From: Adiantum capillus-veneris
Lineage: Eukaryota; Streptophyta; Polypodiopsida; Polypodiales; Pteridaceae
Length of the DNA stretch: 64,000 nt
Assembly (NCBI GenBank): GCA_014529385.2
Contig: CM043947.1
Span: forward strand, 132,545,391 to 132,609,390
Direction of reading: 5' to 3'
The first letter of the stretch is position 1. Every line of letters begins with the position of its first letter. The notes beneath the pieces were generated by a model. The model worked only from the letters and a program-made list of their open reading frames with translations. It was not told the origin of the DNA and ran no database searches. A program made the translations under genes and the position numbers. Below are positions 21,257 through 32,824 of this stretch, one piece after another.

Positions 21257-22870
21257 GATGCTTAGAGAGATTTGTATGAGAATATCAAGGATTAGAACAA
21301 AGTTAAAGGCTAAAATCCAACTTAGAATCTATATAAACGCTTGATTGAGGTTGTCTAACAGAATATGTTTCCATTAACCAAATATCTAGAACCTTTCATA
21401 CAAAACGGTTGCATACTCCGATGTTGGTATGCATGTCAAATTGAAATCCCTCATCTAGATAACCCTAACCCTGATGGAAACAGTTCGCAATCTATCACGA
21501 TGTTTATCCCTGCTCATAACCTTCTTCCTCTTCTTCAACTCCTTTGTCTCCTCTCCCCAAAAATCCCTGTTTTCTTCCTCTGCCCCAAAAAAAAACCCCT
21601 CCTCTCATTGCTGCTTAAAACTGTCCTTTAAAATGCGTCCCCTCCTATTTTTAGCCTCCCCCATCTTTATTTAGCTTTTTTATAGCGTATGTAGTTTGCG
21701 CTTTTCCTTATTTTTCAGACCCTAGATTCTATTTTAAGCTTTCCCTAAGCTCCATGGCCCAACACTTAAAGAGTCAGTAATGGTTTTAGATTTTCAGTGT
21801 TCCATGGACATTGGTACAACTGGTATTGGTATGACTGGCCTGGCCATACAAAAATTCAACTTTTGACTTGGAATGCAAAGCTCCTCGGTTCAATACTTGT
21901 ATGTTGGTACTGGTACTACTAGAACTTGAGACTAGCTCTCGACATACTCTAACGCTGGACACTGACTTCTTGAGATACAGGCTCCCGAGACCCCAAAACT
22001 GGAGACACTGGCTTCTTGAGACTCTCTAACACTGAACATTGAAGCTACCAGTACTGGCTCTCAAGACTCTAATGCTCAAGATACTCTGGTATTGGTACTA
22101 GACACTAGCTCTCAAGACTCTCTAACACTGAACACTAGAACTGCGAGTACTGGCTCTCGAGACTCTGATGCTCGAGATACTCTGATACTAGTACTAGACA
22201 CTGGCTCTCAAGACTCTCTGACACTGAACAGTGGAACTGCCAGTACTAGCTTTTGAGACACTAACACTCAAGATACTCTAGTACTGGTATTGGACACTGG
22301 ATCTCAAGACTAGCTCACGAGCATCTCTGATGCTGAACAGTGGAACTGCCAGTACTGGCTCCAGAGACTGTGATGCTTGAGATACTCTGGCACTCGCATT
22401 GGACACTAGCTCCTCGAGACTGACTCTCGAGATTCTCTGATGTTGGACACTGGAGCTACCAGTACTGGCTCCCAAGACTGTGATGCTCAAGATACTCTGG
22501 CACTGGCACTGGCTTTTGGAGATACAGGCTCTCAAGACATCAAAACTGGAGACACAGGCTTCTCAAGACTGGCTCTTGAGACTCTCTAACGCTGAACACT
22601 GGAACTGCCAGTGCTTGCTCTCAAGACTGGCTCTCGAGACTCTTTGACATTGGCCCTGCACATTGGCTTCTCAAGACTGACTCTTGAGATACACTGACAC
22701 TGGACACTAGCTTCTCGAGATTAACTCTCGAGACACCGGAACTGGAGACACTGGCTTCTTGAGACTGGCTCTAGAGGCTCTCTGATGCTGAACACTAGAA
22801 CTGCTAGTACTAGCTCTCAAGACTGGCTTTCAAGACTCTAGAACTGGCAACACTCGGACTAGTATTACTG
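21257..22870 (-). repeat. Right direct repeat (candidate 5' LTR) with expanded minisatellite
   Basis: The part 21257-21930 aligns with 15495-16130 (for example the TGATGCTTAGAGAGATTTGTA start and the shared phrase on GGTTGCATACTCC). From about 21930 to 22870 it holds many diverged copies of a minisatellite with a period of roughly 95-110 bases, containing GAACTGCCAGTACTGGCTC and CTCAAGACTCTCTGACACTG. The left copy has only about two units. It may be an LTR with internal array growth. Confidence 0.7.
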
Positions 22871-23309
22871 TACATAAGTTTGTCAAAACCTCAAATTTGT
22901 ATGCAGATTTGCATCTTTCACCCAGTGCCCACAAAGTGGCACGACAATGTGTGTTCGCAAGGTATTTAAAAACCCCTCTTTTAACATGTCAAAATGAATA
23001 AAATGACCCCTTATTTTAGCATTTTTTTTCAAAATTGAATATAAAAACACCTTATTTTAATGTATCTCTATTAAACTGCCTAATTTTTTTGCATTGTAAA
23101 ATCCCTCCTTCCAAATGCACGTTATACATTAACATGATTAGATAGTGCACCCCTCGAGGCTGCGTTCTATTTCCTAACACATCATACATCCCTTGGCATC
23201 TTATCGACAATATGGTTTGATTTACATTAATGGAGCAACAAGCATCCATTCAAGATCCAAGCTTCAAAACATTTCATGCATTTGAGTTGCTAGGTAGAAT
23301 TGTAATGTA
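22871..23309. other. No gene seen
   Basis: Between the minisatellite and the inverted duplication there is no domain or repeat that I can name. Several runs of A and T occur near 22980-23090. Confidence 0.4.
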
Positions 23310-23493
23310 TACGACACATGAGTCATCAAAGCTTCTACAGAAAAGCGCAGTAGTTTATGCTATGCATGCTAAACCTAATCTTGAGATTGTAAAGGGTTAT
23401 AGACATTGTCAATATCTATTGGTAAGACCACCCTATAATCAGAGCACCAAATTTATCATGCATATACCCAAAATGTGCTTCCATGATATATAA
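23230..23493 (+). other. Unknown ORF conserved in both arms of the inverted duplication
   Basis: An 87-residue frame with IVKGYRHCQYLL and NQSTKFIMHIPKMCF. The minus-strand frame in the other arm (33155-33433) reads IVRGYRHCQILL and NQSTNLFMHIQKVCF. The two differ at many bases yet stay open and similar in protein, which hints at a former coding sequence. I do not recognise the family. Its place just ahead of an LTR-like start suggests the C-terminal end of a retroelement ORF, but a gene fragment is possible. Confidence 0.35.
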
Positions 23494-24140
23494 ACATTGA
23501 TCAAACCATGTGCACCCATATGTGCATCATCATCAAAGTCGTCCAGGTTCCCAAAGCAAGGATATTACACATTGAAGATACGACCTTTTTGAAGTTTTCT
23601 AAAAGAAAATGATAAACTGCATTGTAAGTTTCTAGACACTGTCCCAAATCATAAATTTTGGAGGTAAGACCTACACTATTTTTGCATCACATCCCACTTG
23701 AATGAGCCCCATGTAGTTACCTATTGATGTAACCCATTCTAGACTCCCTGATGAGAATCCATTCTCATCGTGTAAGCTTCAACTTATGGGGACATGTGTT
23801 GGGGTAAGTCTTAGCTTACACTCACAATGAGAACACTCCCTAAGAGCCAAGCATGCACCATTTAAGTGCATAGTCACATCATTCCTATGTGACCTATAAA
23901 TCCTCACACATGTTACCCATTCCCTATACACATGCTACACACTTGATTGCTGCATGCCACTTGTGGTAGCTCACATGACCCTATCTATTTCCACTTGTGG
24001 TGCATATCCATCCAGCCATTGATTGCACTTCTCAACATTGAGCCTATAAATGGAAAATCTTGTAAATCTCTCTCCAATTATAATCAATCAAGCAAGCTAT
24101 TTTCATTCTACATTGTGTATTGAGCTCACTCTCTAGTCTA
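23310..24140 (+). repeat. Left arm of an inverted duplication, includes an LTR-like start
   Basis: This stretch matches the reverse complement of 32825-33430, except that 23565-23796 has no counterpart there. Examples are GGTTATAGACATTGTCAATA against a reverse match near 33340, and TGTTGGGGTAAG at 23797 against the complement at 33160-33171. TGTTGGGGTAAG looks like an LTR start, with CCTATAAATGG near 24043 as a possible TATA region. The two arms enclose about 8.7 kb. Confidence 0.65.
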
Positions 24141-24332
24141 CTCCTGATTATCTACTGCCACATGCCACTATTAGAGACAATCACAATTTTTAGTGCCTAA
24201 AACGTTGGGATCCTTGGAATCAAGGATTCCAATGACTACTTATAGGGACAATGAAGCTCCTAGCATGATCATATGACAGAAGTTCTAGATACCTTCACAA
24301 AAGCAAGAGATGTACATCTCAAAGAGAGAGCC

Positions 24333-24487
24333 TGTTGGTGGGTTGATTGAACGGGCACCCACTTAGCCGGTCATGTAGCCAGACATCACATTTGTACTCT
24401 ATTATTTTTCCGGGCTAGTATAGGGACATTGTGTATAAATCTTGATTTCAGAGTAGCCGATCAATTCCCTAAGTTGTAATTCTATCA
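24333..24487 (+). repeat. Short LTR-like segment
   Basis: TGTTGGTGGG to CTATCA, 155 bases, preceded by the purine-rich AAAGAGAGAGCC. It includes TGTGTATAAATC as a TATA-like box. It interrupts the integrase region of the next minus-strand gypsy relic. No flanking duplication is visible, so it may be a truncated end rather than a solo LTR. Confidence 0.4.
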
Positions 24488-24489
24488 TG

Positions 24490-25260
24490 ATATGTGTAAA
24501 AGCCCATGTGAGCTGGCCACTAGCCATTTAGAAAGCCCTTGAAATTGCACTTGATCTTTTTTCTGGTGTTTGCTCTCTCCTTCATGACATTGCTCCAGCA
24601 CCAAGCTAACTTTTTCTTTATAGAGACCTTTCCGTAGCACTCTATCTCTACTGTAGGCCATTAGGTCTTCACCTACTAGTGTAAATTGTGAGCCTTTTGT
24701 ACTATCCTCCTCCTTTGCAGATTGGACAAACTTTTGGGACACTGCCCTGTACCCAAAAAATCTTCTACCTTATTCAATGATTCTCTACATGTGTAAGTGG
24801 TCGGGGCCACATATATACTTGAAACATGTCCTTGCGCTTTGATGCTTGCTAGCTGGTCCACCTCTTGGTTTTGCTCTCTCTTCACATGCTTAAATTGTTG
24901 CCTTGAAGAACTTCAACAGCTTTTTGATAGCAAAGAACCAATGCTTTAAGGAATCACACTTTACCTACCATTGGCCTAACAATTTCTTGATGACCAATAA
25001 CACATCACCCTTGACCACCAATCTGGAAATGCCAAATTCAATGCACTGCTTCAAACCTAGATGGAGGGTGAGATATTCTGCTTCATTGTTGGTGTGGACA
25101 TCCTTCAGATCACAGGATTTTGAAAAGATTACCTTGTAGTTTGGGTCATTATCACCACACCCCCACCTGATTTTTCCATCACTCTCTTGGAGGAACCATC
25201 AAACCATAAGGTAAAAGCTCCCACCACTTATGGATCCTCCTTGACTAATCTTGTACTACC
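24490..25260 (-). pseudogene. Second RNase H (plant Tat type) and start of integrase, minus strand
   Basis: On the minus strand the block begins near 25212 with LWFDGSSKRVMEKSGGGVV, an RNase H first strand. It continues with a DVHTNNEAEY-like piece near 25075-25105 and ends with VKREQNQEVDQLASIKAQGH at about 24835-24885. This lies downstream of the RT-linked RNase H, the dual RNase H layout known from the Tat branch of plant gypsy elements. Then EQCHEGES near 24600 fits the integrase zinc-binding region before the relic is cut at 24490. Many stops. Confidence 0.7.
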
Positions 25261-25442
25261 CTTGGATAAATAGGCAAGTCAGCAACCTTGCTGACCAGAA
25301 TGTCCACCAAATGAGATCGACTAGTGTGGTTGATCTTGAACTTGAACTTGAACTTCTGCAGCTCTATTACCCACTTCATGATCGGCTTCCCTGGCTTTAG
25401 GTGTAACACCACTTCAAGCAAAATATTTCTATTATAAAACTT

Positions 25443-25952
25443 TCACACAATGAGGTGCACTTTGAACTTCTCGCAAGCAAAAACCAATGACATGACCCAC
25501 TGCTCTGCTTTGGTGTAGGTCACCTCCCCAGGACTTATTACTTGACTTTTGAAATAGATAGGCTTATAGCTTTTTTCTACTTTTTGCAGCAACACCACCC
25601 CAATAGCCACGGTACCTACCATCATTGGCACATAGAAATTCTTCTTTTGATTGGGAGGACACACCATCAGCAATTGACACAATATTTATTTCACCCTGTC
25701 ATAAGCTTCTTGATATTCTCCATCCCACTCAAAACCATGAACATGATGAGAATTCTTTTGAAGAGGATATACATATTGCGACAGCATCCAGAAAAAGTGC
25801 GACAAATACTTTAGCTTATGTACAAAGGAGGCCAAACCTTGTGCACTAGAGGGAGGCTCCATCAAGACTAGCACCTTGAACTTCTCTGGATCTACTTCAA
25901 TTCCCTTTTGCAACACAATGTGACCCAGTAACTGTACTCGAGGTTGTGTCAA
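25443..25952 (-). pseudogene. RT-linked RNase H and RT connection region, minus strand
   Basis: Frames 25686-25952 (QLLGHIVLQKGIEVDPEKFK, then EWDGEYQEAYDRVK) and 25443-25682 (VGTVAIGVVLLQKVEKSYKP, then ISPGEVTYTKAEQWVMSLVF). This is the gypsy pattern of RT thumb, connection and first RNase H. The RNase H Glu of YTKAEQW is present. Confidence 0.8.
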
Positions 25953-26690
25953 CTTTCACTTCTTTGGGTTCAATTGACCTTGTTCCTCATCAAGCCTTTG
26001 AAAAAATAGTCGCAACTTCAACATATAGTCCATCCTTGACCTATAGCACCCAATGTCATCCATGAAAACCCTAATGAACCTACCCAAAGAGGGGCCAAAC
26101 ACCCTATCCATCCAGTCCTAGAAGGTGGCATAGGCATTCACCAAACCAAACAAAATCTTGTGATAGGCAAAGCATCCCCATGGAGAGACAAATTTCTTCT
26201 TCAACTAGTCTTCAAGGGCAGTCCCTATCTGAAAGCAGCCTAAAAGTCCATCCATGATAGAGTATTGTTTACGAAATGCCACTTGATTTAAGATTTCATC
26301 TTGGAACGGCAACGGGTAGTGGTTTCTCTTGGTTGCTGCATTCAATGGCTTGTAGTCGCCACCATTTCCTATTCTTCTTAGGGGTGATAACCACCAAGGA
26401 AACCCATTCTGAATTCTTCACAGGGTAGACAATACCTGCATCTAATAGCTGGTTAATCTCTTCCCAAAGGGATTTTTTTAAAATCTCCCCTAACCTCCTT
26501 AGATTTTGCGCCTTTTGGTTTGTACCCTTCTTTGAGGACTATCTTGTGCTCTACACCCTTTACTCCTCATAGATCCTTGTACTTTTTTGCAAGCAGATTT
26601 GGAAAAGAGGCACACAGCTTGACATAGCCTTATCTCTCTTGCTTGGTGAAGTCTTCACTTAGCATAGTGGTTACCTCCTCCACACCTATG
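25953..26690 (-). pseudogene. Reverse transcriptase relic of the Tat-like element
   Basis: The minus strand encodes FIRVFMDDIGCYRSRMDYML; the paired catalytic Asp codons are at 26055-26060. Upstream pieces such as GVKGVEHKIVLKEGYKP and a Gln- and Leu-poor, frame-shifted palm region can be followed back to about 26640. The frame is broken by several stops, so no long ORF covers it. Confidence 0.75.
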
Positions 26691-27350
26691 CCATGAACCT
26701 GTGGTTGCACTCTCCTTTTGCATGGGAACGTTCAACAGTGATTCCAAACAAATCGGCATCTATCTTTAACATGTCATCCTCACTTCCCTCCTCCTCGGTA
26801 TCTGTATAGACTTCATCATAGGTTGTCTCAATCTTGTACTTGTAGCTTGTTGTATCATTCTCATCTCTTGCCACCATATGCTGTAAACTGCTCTCTTTGG
26901 CCTTCAAATACATAACCACCTATCTTCTTCTCTCTTTGTCGGGTAAGATAGCACCTATCGCAAGTAGCCATGGCCTACCTAGGATGATAGGGTATGCATT
27001 ATCACATGATTTCATCAAAAAGAAATTGATTAGGCATTCAATGCCCATCACCTTCACGCTTACGTCTTGAGTCACGCCTAAACATCTAGCCTTTGCATGA
27101 CTAGCCATCCTCATGCCTACATTTGATTTAGCTATTACTTTAACACATGTTTTCTTCATAGCAGCCTTTGTCATGACACAAACCTGTTCTCCACCATCTA
27201 TATACGCATGTTACTGCATCCTCTTTCGAATGACGGAATCCAACAGAGGGAGGACATCCGCCGGGCTACCCACTCTCAATGCCATGTTTTGCACTGCATG
27301 CCCATTTCCCTTAGCCTTTGGAAACCTCATGCTGATGCTCGTAGATCATC
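26686..27350 (-). pseudogene. Protease and linker of the Tat-like element, active site DGGE
   Basis: Minus-strand frame 26920-27174 with MGIECLINFFLMKS and NAYPIILGRPWLLAIGAI, the second protease block. Just upstream, at 27190-27198, the active-site loop reads Y-I-D-G-G-E, with Gly in place of Thr or Ser. The frame 26686-26919 is an acidic linker (DTEEEGSEDDMLKIDADLFG). The whole lies between gag and RT as expected. Confidence 0.7.
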
Positions 27351-28726
27351 GTATCCATAGCATAGTATTCACAGCCAACAATTGACCAAAGGTAATGTCA
27401 GTCTTTTGATTTTGAACATCGCTTACCAGGTCGTATTCGGGGTAGTCGCGTCCTAGTTGAAAGTCTGCTTGCTTGATTTTGCGATGCATCCTCTTTTTGT
27501 TAGTTCTCAACTGCTCCTTGCCTTCGTACACTTTCTCTTTACCCTTACGCTCAGTTTCTATCTCCCTTTCCATTCTTGCCCTTTTTTTGGCCAAAACTTC
27601 AACATCCTGCTTATCCACTCCGATGATGTTCACCCTGCTTCTCAGCTACCTACTCTCTCGGGCCATTGAGTTGTCCTTGGTCTCTACCTCTACCAAATAG
27701 TAGATAGATACCACCTCTTTCTCCTGGTAGATGAGGGCAATCCGGCGCATAGTTCCCTTCTTCACCACAATTGTAACACATGTTGGCCAGTGGCCTTACC
27801 TTGCCCCTTGCTCCTCTTAGCTGACCTCTATCCATCATGCTTAGTCGCAATTCCTACATTTTCTAGGACATATCTTGCACAGTTTGCACCCAATTTTGTG
27901 GCACAATAGCTACACCTTGATTACCACGGTTCTTGTCATGAACAGCGTCCCTCGGACCCTAGGGTTGGGTAGGGATCACCGCTTCATTGCCTCGACACAC
28001 CTTGCTCGATCTTCTTCTTTATTTTCTTGCTTTTTGCCTTTGCAATGGCCACTGCACCATTGTAGTTTTTTGGGCTTTCAAAATTCACTTTCTCCCTCAC
28101 TTTAGGACATAGGCACGCCATGAATTTATCTAGCTTGAAGTAATCACCATTAGCCAATTGCATGGTTACCGCTAACTCTAACCAGCACACTTCAAAACAA
28201 TCCAAAAATAAACTGAATTCTTCACTTACATCTTGTTTGAGTGCCTTCAATTTTGCATCCATCTCAACTAGGGACACCTCTTTATGGAAATCATTTGTAG
28301 GAAACGTTCCCTTGAAGCCAGCCAAGCATGCTTCGGCTCACCTTCCAAGCTTCGTACCATACCTTCGCTTTGCATCACCAATAGAAAAGTTTGCATCTTG
28401 ATGTCCTTGTTCGACATACGTAGTGACAACATATACATGTCAAAATTTGAAATCCATTCATCTAGACCACCCTCGCCTATACAAATTGGCCCATAGCTTC
28501 CAGACGCCATGTCGACCAACACCAAAAACTGCCTTTTTTCACCTAATTGGGAGAAATCAACGTGCTTCTCATTGGGGGCACCAGAAGATGGAGAGGGGAA
28601 ATGGGAAACACACCCAAAACACAAACAGGCTTCCTCTCTATAATTCACGGCATTATCAGCACCCCTATCCTCTGAGAAACACCTTCGAAAGATGGACTTC
28701 ACACTTACAGACCACTGCTTGCACAC
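27346..28726 (-). pseudogene. gag of the Tat-like element, minus strand
   Basis: Pieces in order: 28268-28726 with GEGGLDEWISNFDMYMLSLR; 27984-28325 with VEMDAKLKALKQDVSEEFSL and FMACLCPKVREKVNFESPKN, a retrotransposon gag domain; 27650-27850 with the zinc knuckle CYNCGEEGNYAPDC, in which His is replaced by Asn; and 27346-27633, a Lys/Arg/Glu-rich linker. Frames change between pieces. The loss of the knuckle His suggests decay. Confidence 0.75.
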
Positions 28727-29700
28727 CTTTCACACATGCATGCTAGCAAGAATGCCATGTAACTCACACATCACCAATGATCAGTTCAAAGCACCCTAGA
28801 CACACCACCACTCAGATTCCCACTCCCTTTGCCCAGCGAAATACGGGCCATGGGAAAACACCTCCGTCGGCATTGACACACGCAAAGAGCAAGATAAAAG
28901 AGGGGAGAAGGGTGAAGCGACACCAGAAATGGGAGATAATAGCCTTGAATTACTTAGTCGAGGCTTCTACAACCACCCGAGTGCCACATATGGAGAGCTT
29001 ATACAAAAACTATTTTCCAAACTCACCCTTTGCTCTCTTGCACTCAACTGTTCCAAAACAAAGCCCAAAAGACCATCAAAATGAGCAAAACTATGGTTTC
29101 TAGGAGAGCCCCATCTTTTTTTAGCAAGTTTTCATGTGATTGGACCCCTTAGGAGGCCCGCTTTAATCATTTCCCCAACGCCTTCAACTTTACGGATCAC
29201 TCCTCCGCTTTCCCTCACTTTGCCACACTCTTTCAAGCCCTCACACCTCACTTTCCCGAGCTCAAGGAGGGGGGACTTACCCATTAGTCCTCAAAAATTA
29301 GGGCCGGGGGACAAGCCCTCGTGAATTGCATCGTGCCAAGCTGTATGCCACATCATCACCGCGGGCCAACACCCGTCGCCCAACCACCATCACCACCTCT
29401 TCTCGCCAACACCATCGAGGGCACCCGACTATACCATTGCGCATAACCCACACAGCGCCCACAGGCAAGCGCCATCATTGCCAAGCTCCACGAGCTTCAA
29501 GGGAGGGCCTTCCCTTTCCATTATCTCAACATGGCTCATGTCATAGCATATATACCCCAAGCTTCAACCTTCCAATTGCACGTATGAAACACATTCCAGT
29601 TCTTGGACATGCACATGCAAAAATAGAAGGTGTCCATTTCTATATGAGACTCACAACTCAATCAATTATGCAATTAAGAGGAATAAAATATCTTTGAAAC
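28727..29700. other. Probable leader of the Tat-like element, no gene seen
   Basis: Lies upstream of the minus-strand gag. It is C- and A-rich on the plus strand, which gives open frames full of Pro, Thr and His (28777-29103, 29326-29697) that look compositional. No LTR copy or primer site could be identified here. Confidence 0.35.
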
Positions 29701-29759
29701 CAATGATGGGGGCTGGAGCGCTTTTCCAAGTAGAGAACCAACTTTGTGGGGCCAATCAA

Positions 29760-30560
29760 TCCTCTAGTGCAAAGGTCCCATGCTTAGTAGATCATTGTCA
29801 CAATAGATTACTTAACCAAATGGATTGAGGAAAAAGATACAGTCAAAAATGATGCAAGGACCACAATGAATATCTCGTATATATTCAAAAGACATGGCTT
29901 ACCACTTGAAATTGTGAGTGATAGGGGAACTCATTTTTTGAGTGAGAAATTCTCTTGGAAGAACTCATGATCAACCATAGGAAGTTGGCCCCCTAGCCAA
30001 TGGTGAATCTAAAAGCACAAACAAGTTATTATGCATGGTCCTTACTAAGATTGCAAGAAACTCAAGGCCAATTAGAACCTTAAATGCAATCAATGCTATT
30101 GGCCTATAGATTAGCTTGTAAAATAGACATAGACAGAACGCCATTTAATATGTTGTATGGGTTGAACACAATTTTATCCATGGAAATCCTCATTCCAACT
30201 TTACGTGTAGCTACACAACTTGAGTGAATGGGGCATGCATTGTTTGAAATATTGGAATGGCTAGAATGACTTGAAAAAACTTGTCTCAAGGCATTAGCAA
30301 GGAGGCATGCTTTGAAGCGAAGGCAAAGGTGTTCTACAATTCCCATATCCAAAAGAAAAAAAAATTTGGAGAATATATGCTTGCATGTAGTCTAAAGCAA
30401 GATATCTCTAAACTAAAAAAGTGTGGCATAGGATCCTACATCATTATTGATATATCCACAAGTGGAGACATCAAACTAGAAAGCCTAGATGGCTAGATCA
30501 TGCTCATTTGGATCAATGATTGTTTTTTTAAAAGGTATCATTTGCCTTTGACCATTAAAA
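29760..30560 (+). pseudogene. Integrase relic B, plus strand
   Basis: Pieces of a gypsy integrase close to that of element A: DYLTKWIEE-like wording near 29800, LPLEIVSDRGTHFLSEKF near 29900 (second catalytic Asp kept), the DRTPFNMLYGLNTI block near 30130, and the C-terminal domain with ISTSGDIKLESLDG and FKRYHLPLT near 30440-30555. Many stops; the catalytic Glu region is eroded (CCAATGGTGAATCTAAAAGC where PxANGQAES is expected). The 5' parts of the element are missing. Confidence 0.75.
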
Positions 30561-30768
30561 TGCTTGGTCGAGTTCATGCAACTAAGCAACAAAAACAAAA
30601 CAAGGAGAACCAGTTATTTCAAGCTCAAATGTAAGCACAAGAAAGGGCTACCAACAACAAATGAAGAAATAGAACATTGATAACAATGTGTGTGATCTGA
30701 GACAAGCAACTCACATCAAAATCAAGTGATCCCAATGTAGAAATACAACACATGAATGCCAATGTGAA

Positions 30769-31010
30769 AACTATGGCATTAGTGGACTCTAGTGCCAAAG
30801 ATAATGCCATCAATTTTAAGCTTTTTTTGCAAATGGAACAAGATTATGGCATCAGTGGACTCTAGTGCCAAAGATAATGCCATCAATTTTGAGCCGGTTC
30901 TACAAATGGAACAAGACATGGAGCTTGTGTCAGACTCAGGGGCTTATGTGGCCTTTAATAGGTCAAAGGCTACAAGTGTCGGATGCCTCAAACTTTGATA
31001 CAAGGTGCAG
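30769..31010 (+). pseudogene. Retropepsin-like relic behind integrase relic B, with a 73-bp tandem duplication
   Basis: About 250 bases behind the FKRYH codons the sequence encodes MALVDSSAKDNAINFKLFLQ, which aligns with NALLDTGAKYNLLSYGVWCQ of PR2 in element A. The Gly of the active site is Ser here. The stretch is duplicated in tandem with a period of 73 bases (the Asp codons are at 30785 and 30858), so the second copy is in another frame. Further on ELVSDSGAYVAFN might be another protease-like fragment. The match supports an integrase-protease order in this family. Confidence 0.6.
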
Positions 31011-31199
31011 GGCCAACAATGTGAAGATACATTCCCTAAACACTTTCACTATAAATTTGATCCTACGGAAAGTTTGGCAAAGGAAATACAAGGTTCAAAT
31101 GGAATGGGAACAAAATGGTGTCTATTTTCAATCACACTACACAAGAATCTTTGTTGCATTCAATGTTCTATATTCTAGAGAAGCATGAATCTAAGACAA

Positions 31200-32160
31200 T
31201 TACACCACTATCCCACCCACCCACCAAGCCATATTTACACACATGAAGGCATGACACCAAAGTTCGAAGCACCAAGCAAGTCAGGATGTGTTGGTACATT
31301 CAAAGTTGGTTGATGCCAAGAGTGGTGCCAAGGGGTGATACAACTGTAGGCAGGTGCAATGCAAAAGGCTAGAGCAGGTATGCAGGCACAGGCGAGCAAA
31401 GGACAATGGAAATGTATACCTGATGTGGTTTTTTAGGCCAAGAAGGCTCCAAAAAAGTGCAAGCTAGGATGGCAGGTCAAAGTGTCTAAAGTGCCAAGAT
31501 GGGGCCTTGGAATGTAGGGTTTGACATGCTCTAGAAGCCCATCTTGACATCCAGATGGATCTCTCCAAATTTAGAAGGCTTTATAGATCCTCGACTGACA
31601 GGGAAGGCATGGGTAGGTGGTCAGAGCCGGTACAACTAGATAGGGATGTAAAGCTGAAGTTATGGAGCATGCCGATCTTTTCGGATTGTCAATCGAAGCT
31701 CCATAGGGCAAGTTATGGCCATCAGAAGATTTGTCGAGGGCTATTTATAGTTCGGGTTGACCGCATTGGAAAATGTGCCATCTGGTATTGAGTGTAGTAT
31801 GCCGTATTTGGAGCTAGGAGGAACTGACAACACCTCAATTTCAGCTCCAGCAGTGAGATGTTAAGGTCTGAAATTTGGGACAAATGTCGGGCAGATGGTC
31901 TTCTCAAGTTTTTGCAGCCTCAGATCGCAGGCTTGGGAATCTCAAGATATGGCAAGACACTTGGGGTTTGAAGTCAAGGAAAAGGGTTTTCGACTGGATC
32001 TCGTGGATGGGGAATTAGTGCACCTAGCAAAAAGTTGCATGGCAAGGAAGTTGAGGGGAAAAAAATGGGTTTCAGGGGAGGTTTTAGGATTTTTTAAAGC
32101 CTTGGGAGACTGGGCGGCCTTGGCAGCACCACATGGAACCCCCATTTAGATGAATAGATT
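31200..32160. other. No recognised gene
   Basis: Several short frames exist (for example 31895-32149) but none shows a known motif. The base composition is more even than in the flanks. It could be the 3' part of the relic or an unrelated fragment. Confidence 0.35.
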
Positions 32161-32820
32161 TGCAATTGTCCGTTCTTACCTCTTTCATAGAGTCAATTTT
32201 CAATGGGACATAGTTTTGTGCTCCATTCTCAATCATCCTTTGACGAGTCTTGTTATTACTCTTGGGAAGCATGTAATATTGAACAATGTATTAACTCCAT
32301 TTTGACATCAGTGAGATGTGAAACAACATTATGAAGGCTATCGGCATCACATATTTTCAATGGTCAAAACTTTTGACAAAGTTATATACATACCCCTCCA
32401 TAGATGGCCAATAAGCCTTACTCTTTTGAGTCTACACATGGTCTGGTCCTTAGCAAAGTGCCAAACATAGGAGCCCTCAAGTGAGATTTTCAAGTTGTGA
32501 GAATACTCTTGTAGCTCAATACAAAAACTCAAAATCACATTCCCTTGCGATACAACCATTGGTAGTTACATGAATATTTGATTAAGCTCTTGTTTCCATA
32601 TGGAATTTCATCTCACAAAAGTGTTCCAAGAGTTAGGAGATGCATGCTATTAGTCAATCACTTGGGAACTATTTCAATGTTAAATGATAGACATCTGATA
32701 CATCAACTCTAATGTCATTGGGTGTGTCACCATGAGTTAATCTTGACAATGTAAAGCTATGGTGGATAGACCAATGAGGCATTCATGGTTTCACCATAGC
32801 CAATAGATAATTAGGATTAT
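32160..32820. other. Unassigned, short minus-strand frames
   Basis: The minus-strand frames 32084-32272 and 32347-32559 read smoothly (KIDSMKEVRTDNCKSIHLNG; SYVWHFAKDQTMCRLKRVRL) but I cannot assign them. They could be captured gene pieces or relics of an element. No splice structure can be supported. Confidence 0.25.
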
Positions 32821-32824
32821 ATTA

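Noticed and set aside
28423-29697. Plus-strand ORFs rich in Thr, His and Pro
   Set aside because: They lie opposite the minus-strand gag or in its leader, lack motifs and match the C/A-rich composition.
32084-32559. Exons of a host gene on the minus strand
   Set aside because: The frames read smoothly but no domain or consistent splice structure can be supported.
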